Source: Aristolochia californica (taxonomy: Eukaryota; Streptophyta; Magnoliopsida; Piperales; Aristolochiaceae). From it: a stretch of DNA of 64,000 bases. Made by a program: the position numbers and the translations under genes. Location of the stretch: positions 20,550,164 to 20,614,163 of the forward strand of contig JARWKL010000005.1 of NCBI GenBank assembly GCA_029961685.1, given 5' to 3'. The notes beneath the pieces are model-generated. The model did no database searches, was not told the DNA's origin, and saw nothing but the letters and a program-made list of their open reading frames with translations. Each line of letters starts with the position of its first letter. Within the stretch, counting starts at the first letter, position 1. Positions 15,201-28,800 of the stretch are shown here, in pieces.

Positions 15201-15639
15201 ACCACAAATGAACACAAATTTATTATTATCTAAGTTAGGGAAATTCTACTAGTTCAACCCCAGTAGCTTAGAGTTTTATAAGAAAGAGATTTCCTCTACA
15301 CATGTTTTAAAAATGGATATGCATGCTTGAAACATGTTAAAGATGAAAATGACCTATGAATTCAAACCTTTTAAAGAGAATAACAAACGCTCATTAAATT
15401 CTCAAATGAACGTGCGGTGGGATATGTACCTGACTCAAACAAGCCATCAGTTTATCCATTTACAAAAAGCAGACCTAAAAATCATAGATGATTGTAAAGT
15501 GATTTATCATACCTAACGGGCTATATTTTTGTAAGAAATAACTTATGGTTTGGGTGTCAACACTTATTTAAAATTCCCCCGCCTCCCCATTTTCCCGACA
15601 ATTGCAAAACCTAATTTATAAAAACTAAAAGGAGTTTAC

Positions 15640-16977
15640 AATCCAAAAAAATTATAGACACTCTTTGGAATTATCTCTCTCTACATTTTTATTCAATTTT
15701 AGATGTATATTTTTTTCTTAAATCAAAACTTTGTGTTTTCGCTCACCCTTCATCCCGCAAAAGAAAAAAAAAACGGCAAACAGATAACAACAAAATGAAA
15801 ATTTTTGAGTTTAATTATGGAAAACATTTAAAACAATAAAAAATTTAAGTGAAGAAAATTTATTCACACACCACAAATGAACAAAAAAGTTTTGTTATCC
15901 AAGTTTGGCAAATTCCACTTGTTCAACCCTAATAGCTTGGAATTTTATAAGAAAGGAATTTCTTCTACACATGTTTGAAAAATGGATATGCATGCTTGAA
16001 ACATGTTAAAGATGTAAATGACCTATGGATCCAAACCTTTTAAAGCGAATAACAAAGGCTCATTACATTCTCAAGTGAACGTGTGGTGGGATATTTACCC
16101 GAGTCAAACAAGCCATTATTTTGCCCATTTACAAAAGGCTGACCTAACAATCATAGATGATTGTAAAGTGATTTATCATACGTAACGGGCAAGATTTTAT
16201 TAAGAAATAACATATGGTTTCAGAGTAAATACTCAGGTAAAAATCCCTCGCCTCCCCCTTATCCCGACAATTACGAAACCTAATAGATAAAAATTATATG
16301 GATTTTACATTCCCTAAAAATTATAGACACTCTTTGGAATTATCTCTCTCTACATTTTTTTTCAATTTTACATGTATATTTTTTTCTTAAATCAAAACTT
16401 TGTGTTTTCGCTCTCCCTTCATCCCGCAAAAAAAAAAAAGGGCAAACAGATCACAACAAAATGAAAATTTTTGAGTTTAATTATGGAAAAAATTTAAAAC
16501 AATAAAAAATATAAGTGAAGAAAATTTATTCACACACCACAAATGAACAAAAAAATTTTGTTATCCAAGTTTGGCAAATTCCACTTGTTCAACCCTAATA
16601 GCTTGGAATTTTATAAGAAAGGGATTTCTTCTACACATGTTTTAAAAATGGATATGCATTCTTGAAACATGTTAAAGATGTAAATGACCTATGGATCCAA
16701 ACCTTTTAAAGCGAATAACAAAGGCTCATTACATTCTCAAGTGAACGTGTGGTGCGATATTTACCCGAGTCAAACAAGCCATTATTTTGCCCATTTACAA
16801 AAGGCTGACCTAACAATCATAGATGATTGTAAAGTGATTTATCATGCGTAACGGGCAAGATTTTATTAAGAAATAACATATGGTTTCGGAGTCAATACTC
16901 AGGTAAAAATCCCTCGCCTCCCCCTTTTCCCGACAATTACGAAACCTAATTGATAAAAATTATATGGATTTTACATT
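15640..16977. repeat. Recent tandem duplication of one type B monomer
   Basis: Two adjacent units of about 669 bp (about 15,640-16,308 and 16,309-16,977) share rare variants absent from most of the array: TTTTTTCAATTTTA-type sequence in place of GTGCATTGTGCATTTCC, GTTTAATTATGGAAAA, GCGAATAACAAAGGCTCATTACATTC, GGGCAAGATTTTATTAAG, and AATTATATGGATTTTACATTCCC. By eye they differ at only a few percent of positions, against far more between random neighbours. This marks a recent unequal exchange. Confidence 0.85.
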
Positions 16978-18249
16978 CCCTAAAAAATAAAGACACTCAT
17001 TGGAATTACCTCTCTCTACATTTTTTTTGAATTTTAGATGTATACTTTTTTCTAAAATTTAAAGTTTGAGTTTTTGCTCTCCCTTCATCCCGTAAACAAA
17101 AATGGCAAGTAGATCACAACAAAATGAAAATTTTTGAGTTTCTATATGGAAAAAATTTAAAACAAAAAATAATGTAAGTAAAGATAATTTCTTCACACAC
17201 CACAAATGAACACAAAAGTTGTGTTATCCATGTTTGGGAAATTCCACTAGTTCAACCCTAATAGCTCTGAATTTATAAGAAAGGGATTTCTTGCACATGT
17301 TTTAAAAGTAGATATGCATGCTTGAAACATGTTAAAGAAGCAAATGACCTATGGATCCAAACCCTTTCAAGAGAATAACAAACGCTCATTAAATTCTCAC
17401 GTGAAGATGCGTTGGGATATTTACCCGAGTCAAACAAGCCATTATTTTTCACATTTACAAAAAGCTGACCTAACAATTATAGGTGATTTTAAAGTGATAT
17501 ATCATGTGTAACGGACTATATTTTTGTAAGAAATGACTTATGGATTGGGAGTCAACACTACTTTAAAAATCCCCCGCCTCCCCCTTTTCCCGACGATTGG
17601 AAAACCTAATATTTAAAAACTAAAAAGAGCTTACAATCCCTAAAAATTACAGACACTCTTTGGAATTATCTCTCTCTACTTTTGTTCATTGTGCATTTCT
17701 ATTTTATATGTATACTTTTTTCTTAAATCAAACCTTTATGTTTTTGCTCTCCCTTCATCTCGAAAACAAAAAAGGCAAATAGATCACAACAAAATGAAAA
17801 TTTTAGAGTTTATGCATAGAAAACAATTAAAACAATAACAAATGTAAGTACAAAAAATTTATTCACACACCACAAATGAACACAAAAGTTTTTTTATCCA
17901 TGTTTGGCAAATTCTACTTGTTCAACCCTAATAGCTTGGAATTTTTTAAGAAAGGGATTTCTTCTACACATGTTTTAAAAATGGATATGCATGCTTGAAA
18001 CATGTTAAACATGCAAAAATCCTATGGACCCAAACCTTTTAAAGAGAATACTCATTATATTCTCAAGTCAACGTGCGGTGGGATATTTACCCAAGTCAAA
18101 CAAGCCATTATTTTGCCCATTAACAAAAGATTGACCTAACAATCATAGATGATTGTAAAGTGATTTATAATGCGTAACGGGCAATATTTTTTTAAAAATG
18201 ACTTATGGATTGGGAGTCAACACTCAAGTAAAAATCCCCTGCCTCCCCC

Positions 18250-18310
18250 TTTTCCCGATGATTGCAAAAAATAATATTTTAAAATTATGGAAAACATTTA
18301 TAAAAAAAAA
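18250..18310. repeat. Junction of a truncated type B unit
   Basis: GATGATTGCAAAAAATAATATTTT runs directly into AAATTATGGAAAACATTTAT. It skips the block of about 200 bp that normally contains GGAGTTTACAATCCC, the TTTGGAATTATCTCTCTC block and the CCCGTAAACAAAAAAGGC block. The distance between flanking GCAATATTT markers shrinks accordingly, to about 470 bp. Confidence 0.8.
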
Positions 18311-18350
18311 CAAATGTGAGTAAAGAAAATTTATTCACCCACCACAAATT

Positions 18351-21300
18351 AACTCAAAAGATTTTTTATCCAAGTTTGGGAAGTTCTATTAGTTGAACCC
18401 TAATAGCTTGGAATTTTATAAGGGATTTATTCTACTCATATTTTAAAAATGGATATGCATGCCTGAAACATATTAAATATGCAAATGACCTATAGATCCA
18501 AACCTTTTAAAGAAAATAATAAATGCTCATTAAATTCTCTAGTGAACATGTGGTGGGATATTTACCCCAGTCAAACAAGCCATTATTTTGCCCATTTACA
18601 AAAGGCTGACCTAACAATCATAGATGAATGTAAAGTGATTTATAATGTCTAATGAGCAATATTTTTTTAAGAAATGACTTATGGATTGGGAGTCAACACT
18701 CAGGTACAAATCCCCCGCCTCCCCCTTTTCCCGATGATTGCAAAACCTAATATATAAAAACTTAAAGGAGTTTACAATCCCTAAAAATTACAGACACCCT
18801 TTGGAATTATCCCTCTCTACATTTATTTCCATTTTATAAGTATACTTTTTTCTAAAATCAAAACTTTGAGTTTTCTCTCTCCCTTCATCCCATAAAAAAA
18901 GACAAATTTTAGAATTTTTGTAAGGAAAAATTTAAAACAATGACAAATGTATGAAAAGAAAATTTATTCACACACTACAAAAGAACAAAAAAAAAAAAAA
19001 TTATGCAAGTTTTGGAAATTCCGCTACTTCAACCCTAATAGCTTGGAATTTTATACGAAAGAGATCTCTTCTACACATGTTTTAAAATTGGATATGCATG
19101 CTTGAAACATGTTAAATATGCAAATGACCTATGGATTCAAACCTTTTAAAGAGAATAACAAATGCTCATTAAATTCTAAAGTGAACTTGTGGTGGGATAT
19201 TTACCCGAGTCAAACAAGCCATTACTTTGCCCATTTACAACAAGCTAATTTAACAATCATAGATGATTATAAAGTGATTTATCCTGTGTAATGGGCTATA
19301 TTTTTTTTAAGAAATGACTTATGGATTGGGAGTCAACACTCAGTTAAAAATCCCCCGCCTCCTGCTTTTTTCGACTTTTGCAAAACCCAATATATAAAAA
19401 CAAAAAGAAGTTTGTTTTCCATAAGAATTAGAGACACTCTTTGGAATTATCTCTGTTTACATTTGTACATTGTGCATTTCCATTTTAGATGTATACTTTT
19501 TTTTTCAACCAAAATATTGAGTTTTCACTCTTCCTTCATCCCGTAAACAAAGAGGCAAATAGATCATAACAAAATAAAAATTTTAGAGTTTATGTATGGA
19601 ATAAATTTAAAACAATAACAAATGTAAGTACATAAAATTTATTCACACACCACAAATGAACACAAAGTTTGGTTATCCAAGTTTGGGAAATTCCACTAGT
19701 ACAACCCTAATAACTTGAAATTTTATAAGAAAGAAATTTCTTCTACACATGTTTTAAAAGTGGATATGCAAGCTTGAAACATGTTAAAGATGCAAAAGAC
19801 CTATGGATCGAAATCTTTTGAAGAGATTAATAAACGCTCATTAAATTCTCAAGTGACCGTGTGGTGGGATATTTACCAAAGTCAAACAAGCCATTATTTT
19901 TCCCATTGACAAAAAGCTGACCTAACAATCATAGATGATTGAAAAGTGATTTATGATTCGTAATGGGCTATATTTTGGTAAGAAATTACTTATGGATTCG
20001 GAGTCAACACTAAGTTAAAAATCCCCTGCCTCCCCCTTTTCCCGACTATTGCGAAACCTAATATATAAAAACTAAAAGGAGTTTACAATCCCTAAAAATA
20101 ACAGACACTCTTTTGAATTATCTATCTCTACATTTGTTCATTGTGCATTTCCATTTTAGATGTATACTTTTTTCTTAAATCAAACCTTTAAGTTTTTGCT
20201 CTCCTTTCAACCCGTAAACAAAAAAGGCAAATAGATCACAAAAAAATGAAAATTTTAAAGTTTATTTATGGAAAACATTTAAAAAATAACAAATTTAAGT
20301 AAATAAAATTTATTCACACACCACAAATGAACACAAAAGTTTTCTTATCCAAGTTTGGCAAATTCCACTAGTTCAACCCTAATAGCTTGGAATTTTATAA
20401 GAAAGGGATTTCTTCTACACATGTTTTAAAAATGGATATGCATGCTTGAAAGATGTTAAAGATGCAAATAACCTATGGATCCAAACCTTTGAAAGAGAAT
20501 AACTAAGGCTCATTAAATTCTCAAGTGAACGAGCGGTGGGATATTTACCCGAGTCAAACAAGCGATTAGTTTACCCATCTATAAAAGGCTGACCTAACAA
20601 ACATAGATGATTGTAAAGTGGTTTATAATGCGTAACAGGCAATATTTTTTTAAGAAATGACTTATGGAATGGGAGTCAACACTCAGGTAAAAATTCCTCG
20701 CCTCCACCTTTTACCGACGATTGCAAAATCTAATATATAAAAACTAAAATGAATTTAAAATCCCTAAAAATTATGGACACTCTTTTGAATTATCTCTCTC
20801 TACATTTATTTCCATTTTATATGTAATCTTTTTTCTTAAATCAAAACTTTGAGTTTTCTCTCTCCCTTCATCCTGTAAACAAAAAAGACAAATAGATCAC
20901 AACAAAATGAAAATTTTAGAGTTTATGTATGGGCAAATTTAAAACAATAACAAATGTAAGTAAAGAAAATTTATTCACACACAAGATATGAACGAAAAGT
21001 TTTTGTTATCCAAGTTAGGGAAATTCCGCTAGTTCAACCCTAATAGCTTCGAATTTTATAAGAAAGAGATCTCTTCTACACATGTTTTAAAAATGGATAT
21101 GCATGCTTGAAACATGTTAAATATGAAAATGACCTATGGATCCAAACCTTTTAAAGAGAATAACAAACGCACATTAAATTCTAAAGTGAACATGCGGTGG
21201 AATATTCACCCGAGTCAAACAAGCCATTACTTTGCCCATTTACAAAAAGTTGACCTAACAATCATAGATGATTGTAAAGTGATTTATCAAGTGTAACGGG

Positions 21301-22100
21301 CTATATGTTTCTAGGAAATGACTTATGGATTGGGTGTCAACACTCAGTTAAAAATCCCTCGCCTACCACTTTTTTCGACGGTTGCAAAACCTACTATATA
21401 AAAACTAAAAGGAGTTTATAACTCGTAAAAATTACAGGCACTCTTCTGAATTATCTGTCTGAACATTTGTTCATTGTGCATTTTCATTTTAGATGTATAC
21501 TTTTTTCCTGAATCAAAACTTTGTGTTTTCGCTCTCCCTTCATCTCGTAAACAAAAAAGGCAAATAGATCATAACAAAATAAAAATTTTAGAGTTTATGT
21601 ATGGAATAAATTTAAAACAATAAAAAAAGTAAGTACAGAAAATTTATTCACACACCACAAATGAACACAAAAATTTTGTTATCCAAGTTTGGGAAATTCC
21701 ACTTGTTCAACCCTAATTGCTTGGAATTTTATAAGAAAGAGATTTCTTCCTCACATGTTTTAAAAATGGATATGAAAACTTGAAACATGTTAAATATGAA
21801 AATTCCCTATGGATCCAAACCTTTTAAAGAGAATAACAAACGCTCATTAAATTCCCAAGTGAACTTGCGGTTATTTACCCCAGTCAAACAAACCATTTTT
21901 TTGCCAATTTACAAAAAGCTGACCTAACAATCATAGATGATTTTAAAGTGATTTATCATGCATAAAGGACTATATTTTTTTAGGAAATGAGTTATGGACT
22001 AGGACCCAACACTCAGTTAAAAATCCCCCGCCTCCCCCTATTCTCGACAATTGAAAACCTAATACAAAAAAAAGTTTACAATCCCAAAAAATTACAGACA
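18351..22100. repeat. Higher-order satellite block, copy 1
   Basis: This block of several monomers recurs about 6.67-6.69 kb downstream (25,015-28,800). Shared rare variants include TTAACTCAAAAGATTTTTTATCC (18,351 and 25,015), ATGTCTAATRAGCAATATT, TTACAACAAGCTRATTTAACAATC, CACTCTTCCTTCATCCCGTAAACAAAGAGGC (near 19,525 and 26,215), GCTCTCCTTTCAACNCGTAAAC (near 20,198 and 26,888), GCGATTAGTTTRCCCATCTATAAAA, and CCTCCACCTTTTACCGACGATTG. The order of variants is the same in both copies, so the block moved as a unit. Confidence 0.8.
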
Positions 22101-22686
22101 CTCTTTGGAATTATCTCTCTCTATATTTGTGCTTTGTGCATTTCCATTTTAGATGTATTCTTTTTTCTTAAATCTATACTTTGAGTTTTCGCGCTCCCTT
22201 CATCCTGTAAAAAAACGGCTAATAGATCATAAACAAAATGAAAATTTAAGAGTTTATGTAAGCAAAAAATTTATAAAAATATCAAATGTAAGTACAAAAA
22301 TTTTATTAACACACCACAAATGAACGCAAAATTTTTGTTATCCAAGTTTGGGAAATTCCACTAGTTCAACCCTAATAGCTTGGAATTTATAAGAAAGAGA
22401 TTCCTTCTACACATGTTTTAAAAATGGATATGCAAGCTTGAAACATGTTATGGATGCAAAGGATCTATGGATCCAAACCATTTAAAGAGAATAACAAACG
22501 CTCATTAAATTCTCAAGTGAACGTCTGGTGGGACATTTACCTGAGTCAAACAAGCCATTATTTTTCACATTTACAAAAAGCTGACCTAACAATCATAGAT
22601 GATTGTAAAGTGATTTATCATGCATAACGGACTATATTTTTGTATAAAATAACGTATGGATTGGGAGTCAACACTCAGTTAAAAAT

Positions 22687-22702
22687 CCCCCCCCCCCCCC
22701 CC
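22687..22702. repeat. Poly-C run in satellite (16 C)
   Basis: The longest homopolymer run in the window, 16 C, at the monomer's C-rich position. The opposite strand is a run of 16 G. Confidence 0.9.
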
Positions 22703-23623
22703 TCTCCCCTTTTTCCGATGATTGCAAAACCTAATATATAAAAACTAAAAGGAGTTTAGAATCCCTAAAAATTACAGACACTCTTTGGAATTGTCTCTCT
22801 CTACATTTGTTCATTGTACATTTCCATTTTAGATGTATACTATTTTCTTATATCAAACCTTTAAGTTTTTGCACTCCCTTCATCCCGTAAACAAAAAAGG
22901 CAAATAGATCACAAAAAAATGAAAATTTTAGAGTTTATGTATGGAAAAAATTTAAAACAATAACAAATTTAAGTAAAGAAAATTTATTCACACACCACAA
23001 ATGTACACAAAAGTTTTGTTATCCAAGTTTGGCATATTCCACTTGTTCAACCCTAATAGCTTGACATTTTAGAAGAAAGGGATCTCTTCTACACATGTTT
23101 TAAAAATGCATATGCATGCTTGAAATATGTTAAAGATGCAAATAACCTATGGATCCAAACCTTTTAAAGAGAATAACAAAGGCTCATTAAATTCTCAAGT
23201 GAACATGCAGTGGGATATTTACCTGAGTCAAACAAGCCACTATTTTGCCCATTAACAAAAGGTTGACCTAACAATGATGATGGTAAAGTTACTTATAATG
23301 CGTAACAGGCAATTTGTTTTTAAGAAATAACTTATGGATTGGGAGTCAACACTCAGGTAAAAATCCCCGCCTCCCCCTTTTCCCGACGATTACAAAACCT
23401 AATATGTAAAAAACTAAAAGGAGTTTACAATCTCTAAAAATTACAGATACTTTTTGGAATTATCTCACTGTACATTTGTGTATTGTGCATTTCCATTTTA
23501 GATGAATACTTTTTTCTAAAATCTAAACTTTGGGTTTTCGCTCTCCCTACATCCCATAAAAAAAAAAGCAAATAGATCATAACAAAATGAAAATTTTAGA
23601 TTTTATTTATGGAATAAATTTAT

Positions 23624-23717
23624 AACAATAAGAAATGTAAGTACAGAAATTTTATTAACACACTACAAATAACAATAACAAATGTAAGTACAGAAATTTT
23701 ATAAACACACCACAAAT
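23624..23717. repeat. 47-bp internal tandem duplication in one monomer
   Basis: AACAATAAGAAATGTAAGTA and what follows (23,624-23,670) is repeated with few changes at 23,671-23,717, so this unit has two copies of the AATGTAAGTACAGAAATTTTAT...CACACYACAAAT block. Other units have one. Confidence 0.85.
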
Positions 23718-25014
23718 GAACACAAAAGTTTAGTTATCCTAGTTTGGGAAATTCCACTAGTTCAACCCTAATAGCTTGGAATTTTATAAGAAAGAGATTT
23801 CTTCTACACATGTCTTCAAAATGGTTATGCAAGCTTGAAACATGTTAAAGATGCAAATGACCTATGGATCGAAACCTTTTAAAGAGAATAACAAACGCCC
23901 ATTAAATTCTCAAGTGAACGTGTGGTGGGATATTTACCTGAGTCAAACAAGCCATTATTTTGCCCATTGACAAAAAATAGACCTAACAATCAAAGATGAT
24001 TGTAAAGTTATTTATCTTGAATAATGAGCTATATTTTTGTAAGAAATGACTTATAGATTGGGAGTCAACACTATTAAAAATCCCCCGCCTTCCCCTTTTC
24101 CCGATGATTGCAAAGCCTAATATATAAAAAATAAAAGGAGTTTACAATCCCTAAACGTTACAGACACTCTTAGGAATTATCTCTCTCTACATTTGTGCAT
24201 TGTGCATTTCCAATTTAGATGTATACTTTTTTCTTATATCAAAACTTTGAGTTTTCGCTCTCTCTTCATCCCGTTAACAAAAAATGTAAATAGATCACAA
24301 AAAAATGAAAATTTTAGAGTTTATATATGTAAAAATATTAAAACAATGACAAATGTAAGAAAAGAAAATTTATTCACACACCACAAATGAACACAAATAG
24401 ATTGAAATTTTATAGAAATGGGATTTCTTTTACTCATGTTTTAAAAATGGATATGCATGCTTGAAACATGTTAAATATTAAAATGACCTATGTATCCAAA
24501 TATTTTAAAGAAAATAACAAAGACTCATTAAATTCACAAGTGAACCTGCGGTTGGATATTTACCCGAGTCGAACAAGCCAATATTGTTCCCATTTACAAA
24601 AAGCTGACCTAACAGTCATAGATGATTGTAAAGTGATTTATCATGCGTAACAGACTATATTTTTCTAAAAAATGACTTATAGATTGGGAGTCAACACTAT
24701 GTTAAAAATCCCCGGCCTCCCTTTTTTTCCCGACGATTGGAAATCCTTATATTTAAAACTACAAGGAGTTTACAATCCCTAAAAGTTACAGACACACTTT
24801 GAAATTATATCTCTGTACATTTGTGGATTGTGCATTTCCATTTAGATGTATACTTCTTTCTTTAATCAAAACTTTGAGTTTTCGCTCTCCCTTCATCCCG
24901 TAGACTAAAAAGGTAAATAGATCACAACATAAAGAAAATTTTAGAGTTTATGTATGGATAAAATTTTAAAAAAATAAATGTAAGTAAATAAATTTTTTTC
25001 ACACTCTACAAATT

Positions 25015-28000
25015 AACTCAAAAGATTTTTTATCCAACTTTGGGAAATTCCATTAGTTCAACCCTAATAGCTTGGAATTTTATTAGTAAGGGATTTCTTC
25101 TACTCATGTTTTAAAAATGGATAAGCATACTTGAAACTTGTTAAATATGAAAATGACCTATTGATCCAAACCTTTTAAATAAAATAACAAACGCTTATTA
25201 AATTCACAAGTGAACGTGTTGTGCGATATTTACCTATGTCAAATAAGCCATTATTTTGCCCTTTTACAAAAGGTTGACCTAACAATCCTAGATGATTGTA
25301 AAGTGATATATAATGTCTAATAAGCAATATTTTTTAAAGAAATGACTTATGGATTTGGAGTCAACACTCAGGTAAAAATCCCTTTCCTCCCCTTTTTTTC
25401 GATGATTCCAAAACCAAATATATAAAAACTTAAAGGAGTTTACAATCCCTAAAAATTACAAAAACCCTTTGGAATTATCTCTCTCAAAATTTATTTCCAT
25501 TTTATATTTATACTTTTTTCTTAAATCAAAATTTTGAATTTTCGCTCTCCCTTCATCCCGTAAACAAAAAAGACAAATAGATCATAAAAAAATGAAAATT
25601 TAAGAGTTTATGTATGGAAAAATTTAAAACAATACCAAATGTAAGAAAAGAAAAGTTATTCACACACCACAAGTGAACAAAAAAATTTTGCTTTCAAAGT
25701 TGGGAAATTTCACTAGTTCAAACCTAATAGCTTGGAATTTTATAAGAAAGTGATCTCTTCTACACATGTTTTAAAAAAGGATATGCATGTTTGAAACATG
25801 TTAAAGATGCAAATTACCTATGGATCCAAACCTTTTAAAGAGAATAAAAAACGCTCATTAAATTCTAAAGTGAATATGCGGTGGGATATTTACCCGAGTC
25901 AAACAAGCCATTACTTTGCCCTTTTACAACAAGCTGATTTAACAATCATAGATGATTGTAAAGTGATTTATCATGCGTAAGGGGCTACTTGTTTTCTAAG
26001 AAATGACTTATGGATTGGGAGTCAACACTCAGTTAAAAATCCACCGCCTCCCACTTTTCCCGACTTTGCAAAACCCAATATATAAAAAAAAAAAAAGAAG
26101 TTTACAATCCATAAGAATTACAGACACTCTTTGGAATTATTTCTTTGTACATTTGTGCATTGTGCATTTCCATTTTAGATGTATACTTTTTTCTTCAATC
26201 AAAACTTTGGGTTTTCACTCTTCCTTCATCCCGTAAACAAAGAGGCAAATAGATCATAACAAAATGAAAATTTTAGAGTTTATGTATGGAATAAATTTAA
26301 AACAATAACAAATGTAAGTACAGAAAATTTATTCACACACCACAAATGAACACAAAATTTTGTTATCCTAGTTTGGGAAATTTCACTAGTACTACCCTAG
26401 TAGCTTGAAATTTTATAAGAAAGAAATTTCTTCTACACATGTTTTAAAAATGGATATGCAAGCTTGAAACATGTTAAAGATGCAAAAGACCTATGGATCC
26501 AAACCTTTTAAGAGAATAATAAACGTTCATTAAATTCTCAAGTGACCATGCGGTGGGATATTTACCAGAGTCAAACAAGCCATTATTTTTCCCATTGACA
26601 AAAAGGTGACCTAACAATCATAGATGATTGAAAAGTGATTTATCATACGTAACGGGCTATATTTTGCTAAGAAATTACTTAAGGATTGGGAATCAACACT
26701 CAGTTAAAAATCCCCTGCCTCCCCCTTTTCCTGATGATTGCAAAACCTAATATATAAAAACTAATAGGAGTTTACAATCCCTAAAAATTACAGACACTCT
26801 TTTGAATTATCTATATCTACATTTGGTCACTATGAATTTCAATTTTAGATTTATACTTTTTTTTTACATCAAACCTTTAAGTTTTTGCTCTCCTTTCAAC
26901 ACGTAAACAAAAAAGGCAAACAGATCACAAAAAAATGAAAATTTTAAAGTTTATTTATGGAAAACATTTAAAACAATAACAAATTTAAGTAAATAAAATT
27001 TATTCTCACACCACAAATGAACACAAAAGTTATCTTATCCAAGTTTGGCAAATTGCACTAGTTCAACCCTAATAGCTTGGAATTTTATAAGAAAGGGATT
27101 TCTTCTACACATGTTTTGAAAATTGATATGCATGCTTGAAAGATGTTAAAGATGCAAATAACCTATGGATCCAAACCTTTGCAAGAGAATAACTAAGGTT
27201 CATTAAATTCTCAAGTGAACGTGCGGTGGGATATTTACCCGAGTCAAACAAGCGATTAGTTTGCCCATCTATAAAAAGCTGACCTAACAATCATAAATGA
27301 TTGTAAAGTGATTTATAATGTGTAACGAGCAATATTTTTTTAAGAAATGACTTATGGAATGGGAGTCAACACTCAGGTAAAAATCCCCGCCTCCACCTTT
27401 TACCGACGATTGCAACATCTAATATATAAAAAATAAAAGGAATTTACAATCCCTAAAAATTATGGACACCCTTTTGAATTATCTCTCTCTACATTTATTT
27501 CCATTTTATATGTAATTTTTTTCTTAAATCAAAACTTTGAGTTTTCGCTCTCCCTTCATCCCGTAAACAAAAAAGACAAATAGATCACAACAAAATGAAA
27601 ACTTTAGAGTTTATGTATGGGAAAATTTAAAACAATAAAAAATTTAAGTAAAGAAAATTTATTAACACACAACATATGAACTAAATTTTTTTGTTATCCA
27701 AGTTAGGGAAATTCCGCTAGTTCAACCCAAATAGCTTGGAATTTTATAAGAAAGAGATCTTTGCTACACATGTTTTAAAAATGGATATGCATGCTTGAAA
27801 CATGTTAAATATGCAAATGACCTATGGATCCAAACATTTTAAAGAGAATAACAAACACACATTAAATTCTAAAGTGAACATGTGGTGGGATATTCACTCG
27901 AGTGAAACAAGCCATTACTTTGCCCATTTACAAAAAGCTGACCTAACAATCATAGATGAATGTAAAGTAATTCATCATGCGTAACGGGCTATAATTTTTT

Positions 28001-28800
28001 AGGAAATGACTTATGGATTGGGAGTCAACACTCAGATAAAAATCCCCCACCTCCTACTTTTCTCGACGATTGCAAAACCTAGTATATAAAAACTAAAAGG
28101 AGTTTACATTCCCTAAAAACTACAGACACTCTTTGGAATTATCTCTCAGTACATTTTCACAATGTGCATTTCCATTTTTGATGTATACTTTTTTCTTAAA
28201 TCAAAAATTTAAGTTTTCACTCTCCCTTCATCTCGTAAAGAAAAAAGGCAAATAGATCATAACAAAATGAAAATTTTGGAATTATGTATGGAATAAATTT
28301 GAAACAATAACAATTGTAAGTACAAAAATTTTATTCACACACCACAAAAGAACACAAAATTTTTGTTATCCAAATTTTGGAAATTCCAATAGTTCAATCC
28401 TAAAAGCTTGGAATTTTATAAGAAAGAGATTTCTTCTACACATGTTTTAAAAATTAATATGCAAGCTTGAAACATGTTAAAGAAGCAAATTACCTATGGA
28501 TGCAAACCTTTTAAAGAGAATAACAAACGCTGAATAAATTCTCAAGTGAACGTGAGGTGGGATATTTACTCGAGTCAAACAAGCCATTATTTTGCCCATT
28601 TTCAAAAAGCTGACCTAACAATCTTAAACGATAGTAAAGTGATTTATCATGCATAACAGGCTTTATTTTTGTAAGAAATGACTTATGGATTGGTAGTCAA
28701 CACTCTGTTAAAAATCCCTCGCCTCCCCCTTTTCCCGACGATTGCAAAACCTAATATATAAAAAATAAAAAGAGTTTACAATCCCTAAAAGTTACAGACA
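25015..28800. repeat. Higher-order satellite block, copy 2
   Basis: Second copy of the block at 18,351-22,100, in the same orientation, offset by 6,664-6,690 bp (about ten monomers). Within it the variant pair GCAATATTT plus CAGGTAAAAATCC recurs near 25,325 and 27,330, and again at 29,310, roughly 2.0 kb apart. This suggests an underlying three-monomer period. Confidence 0.78.
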
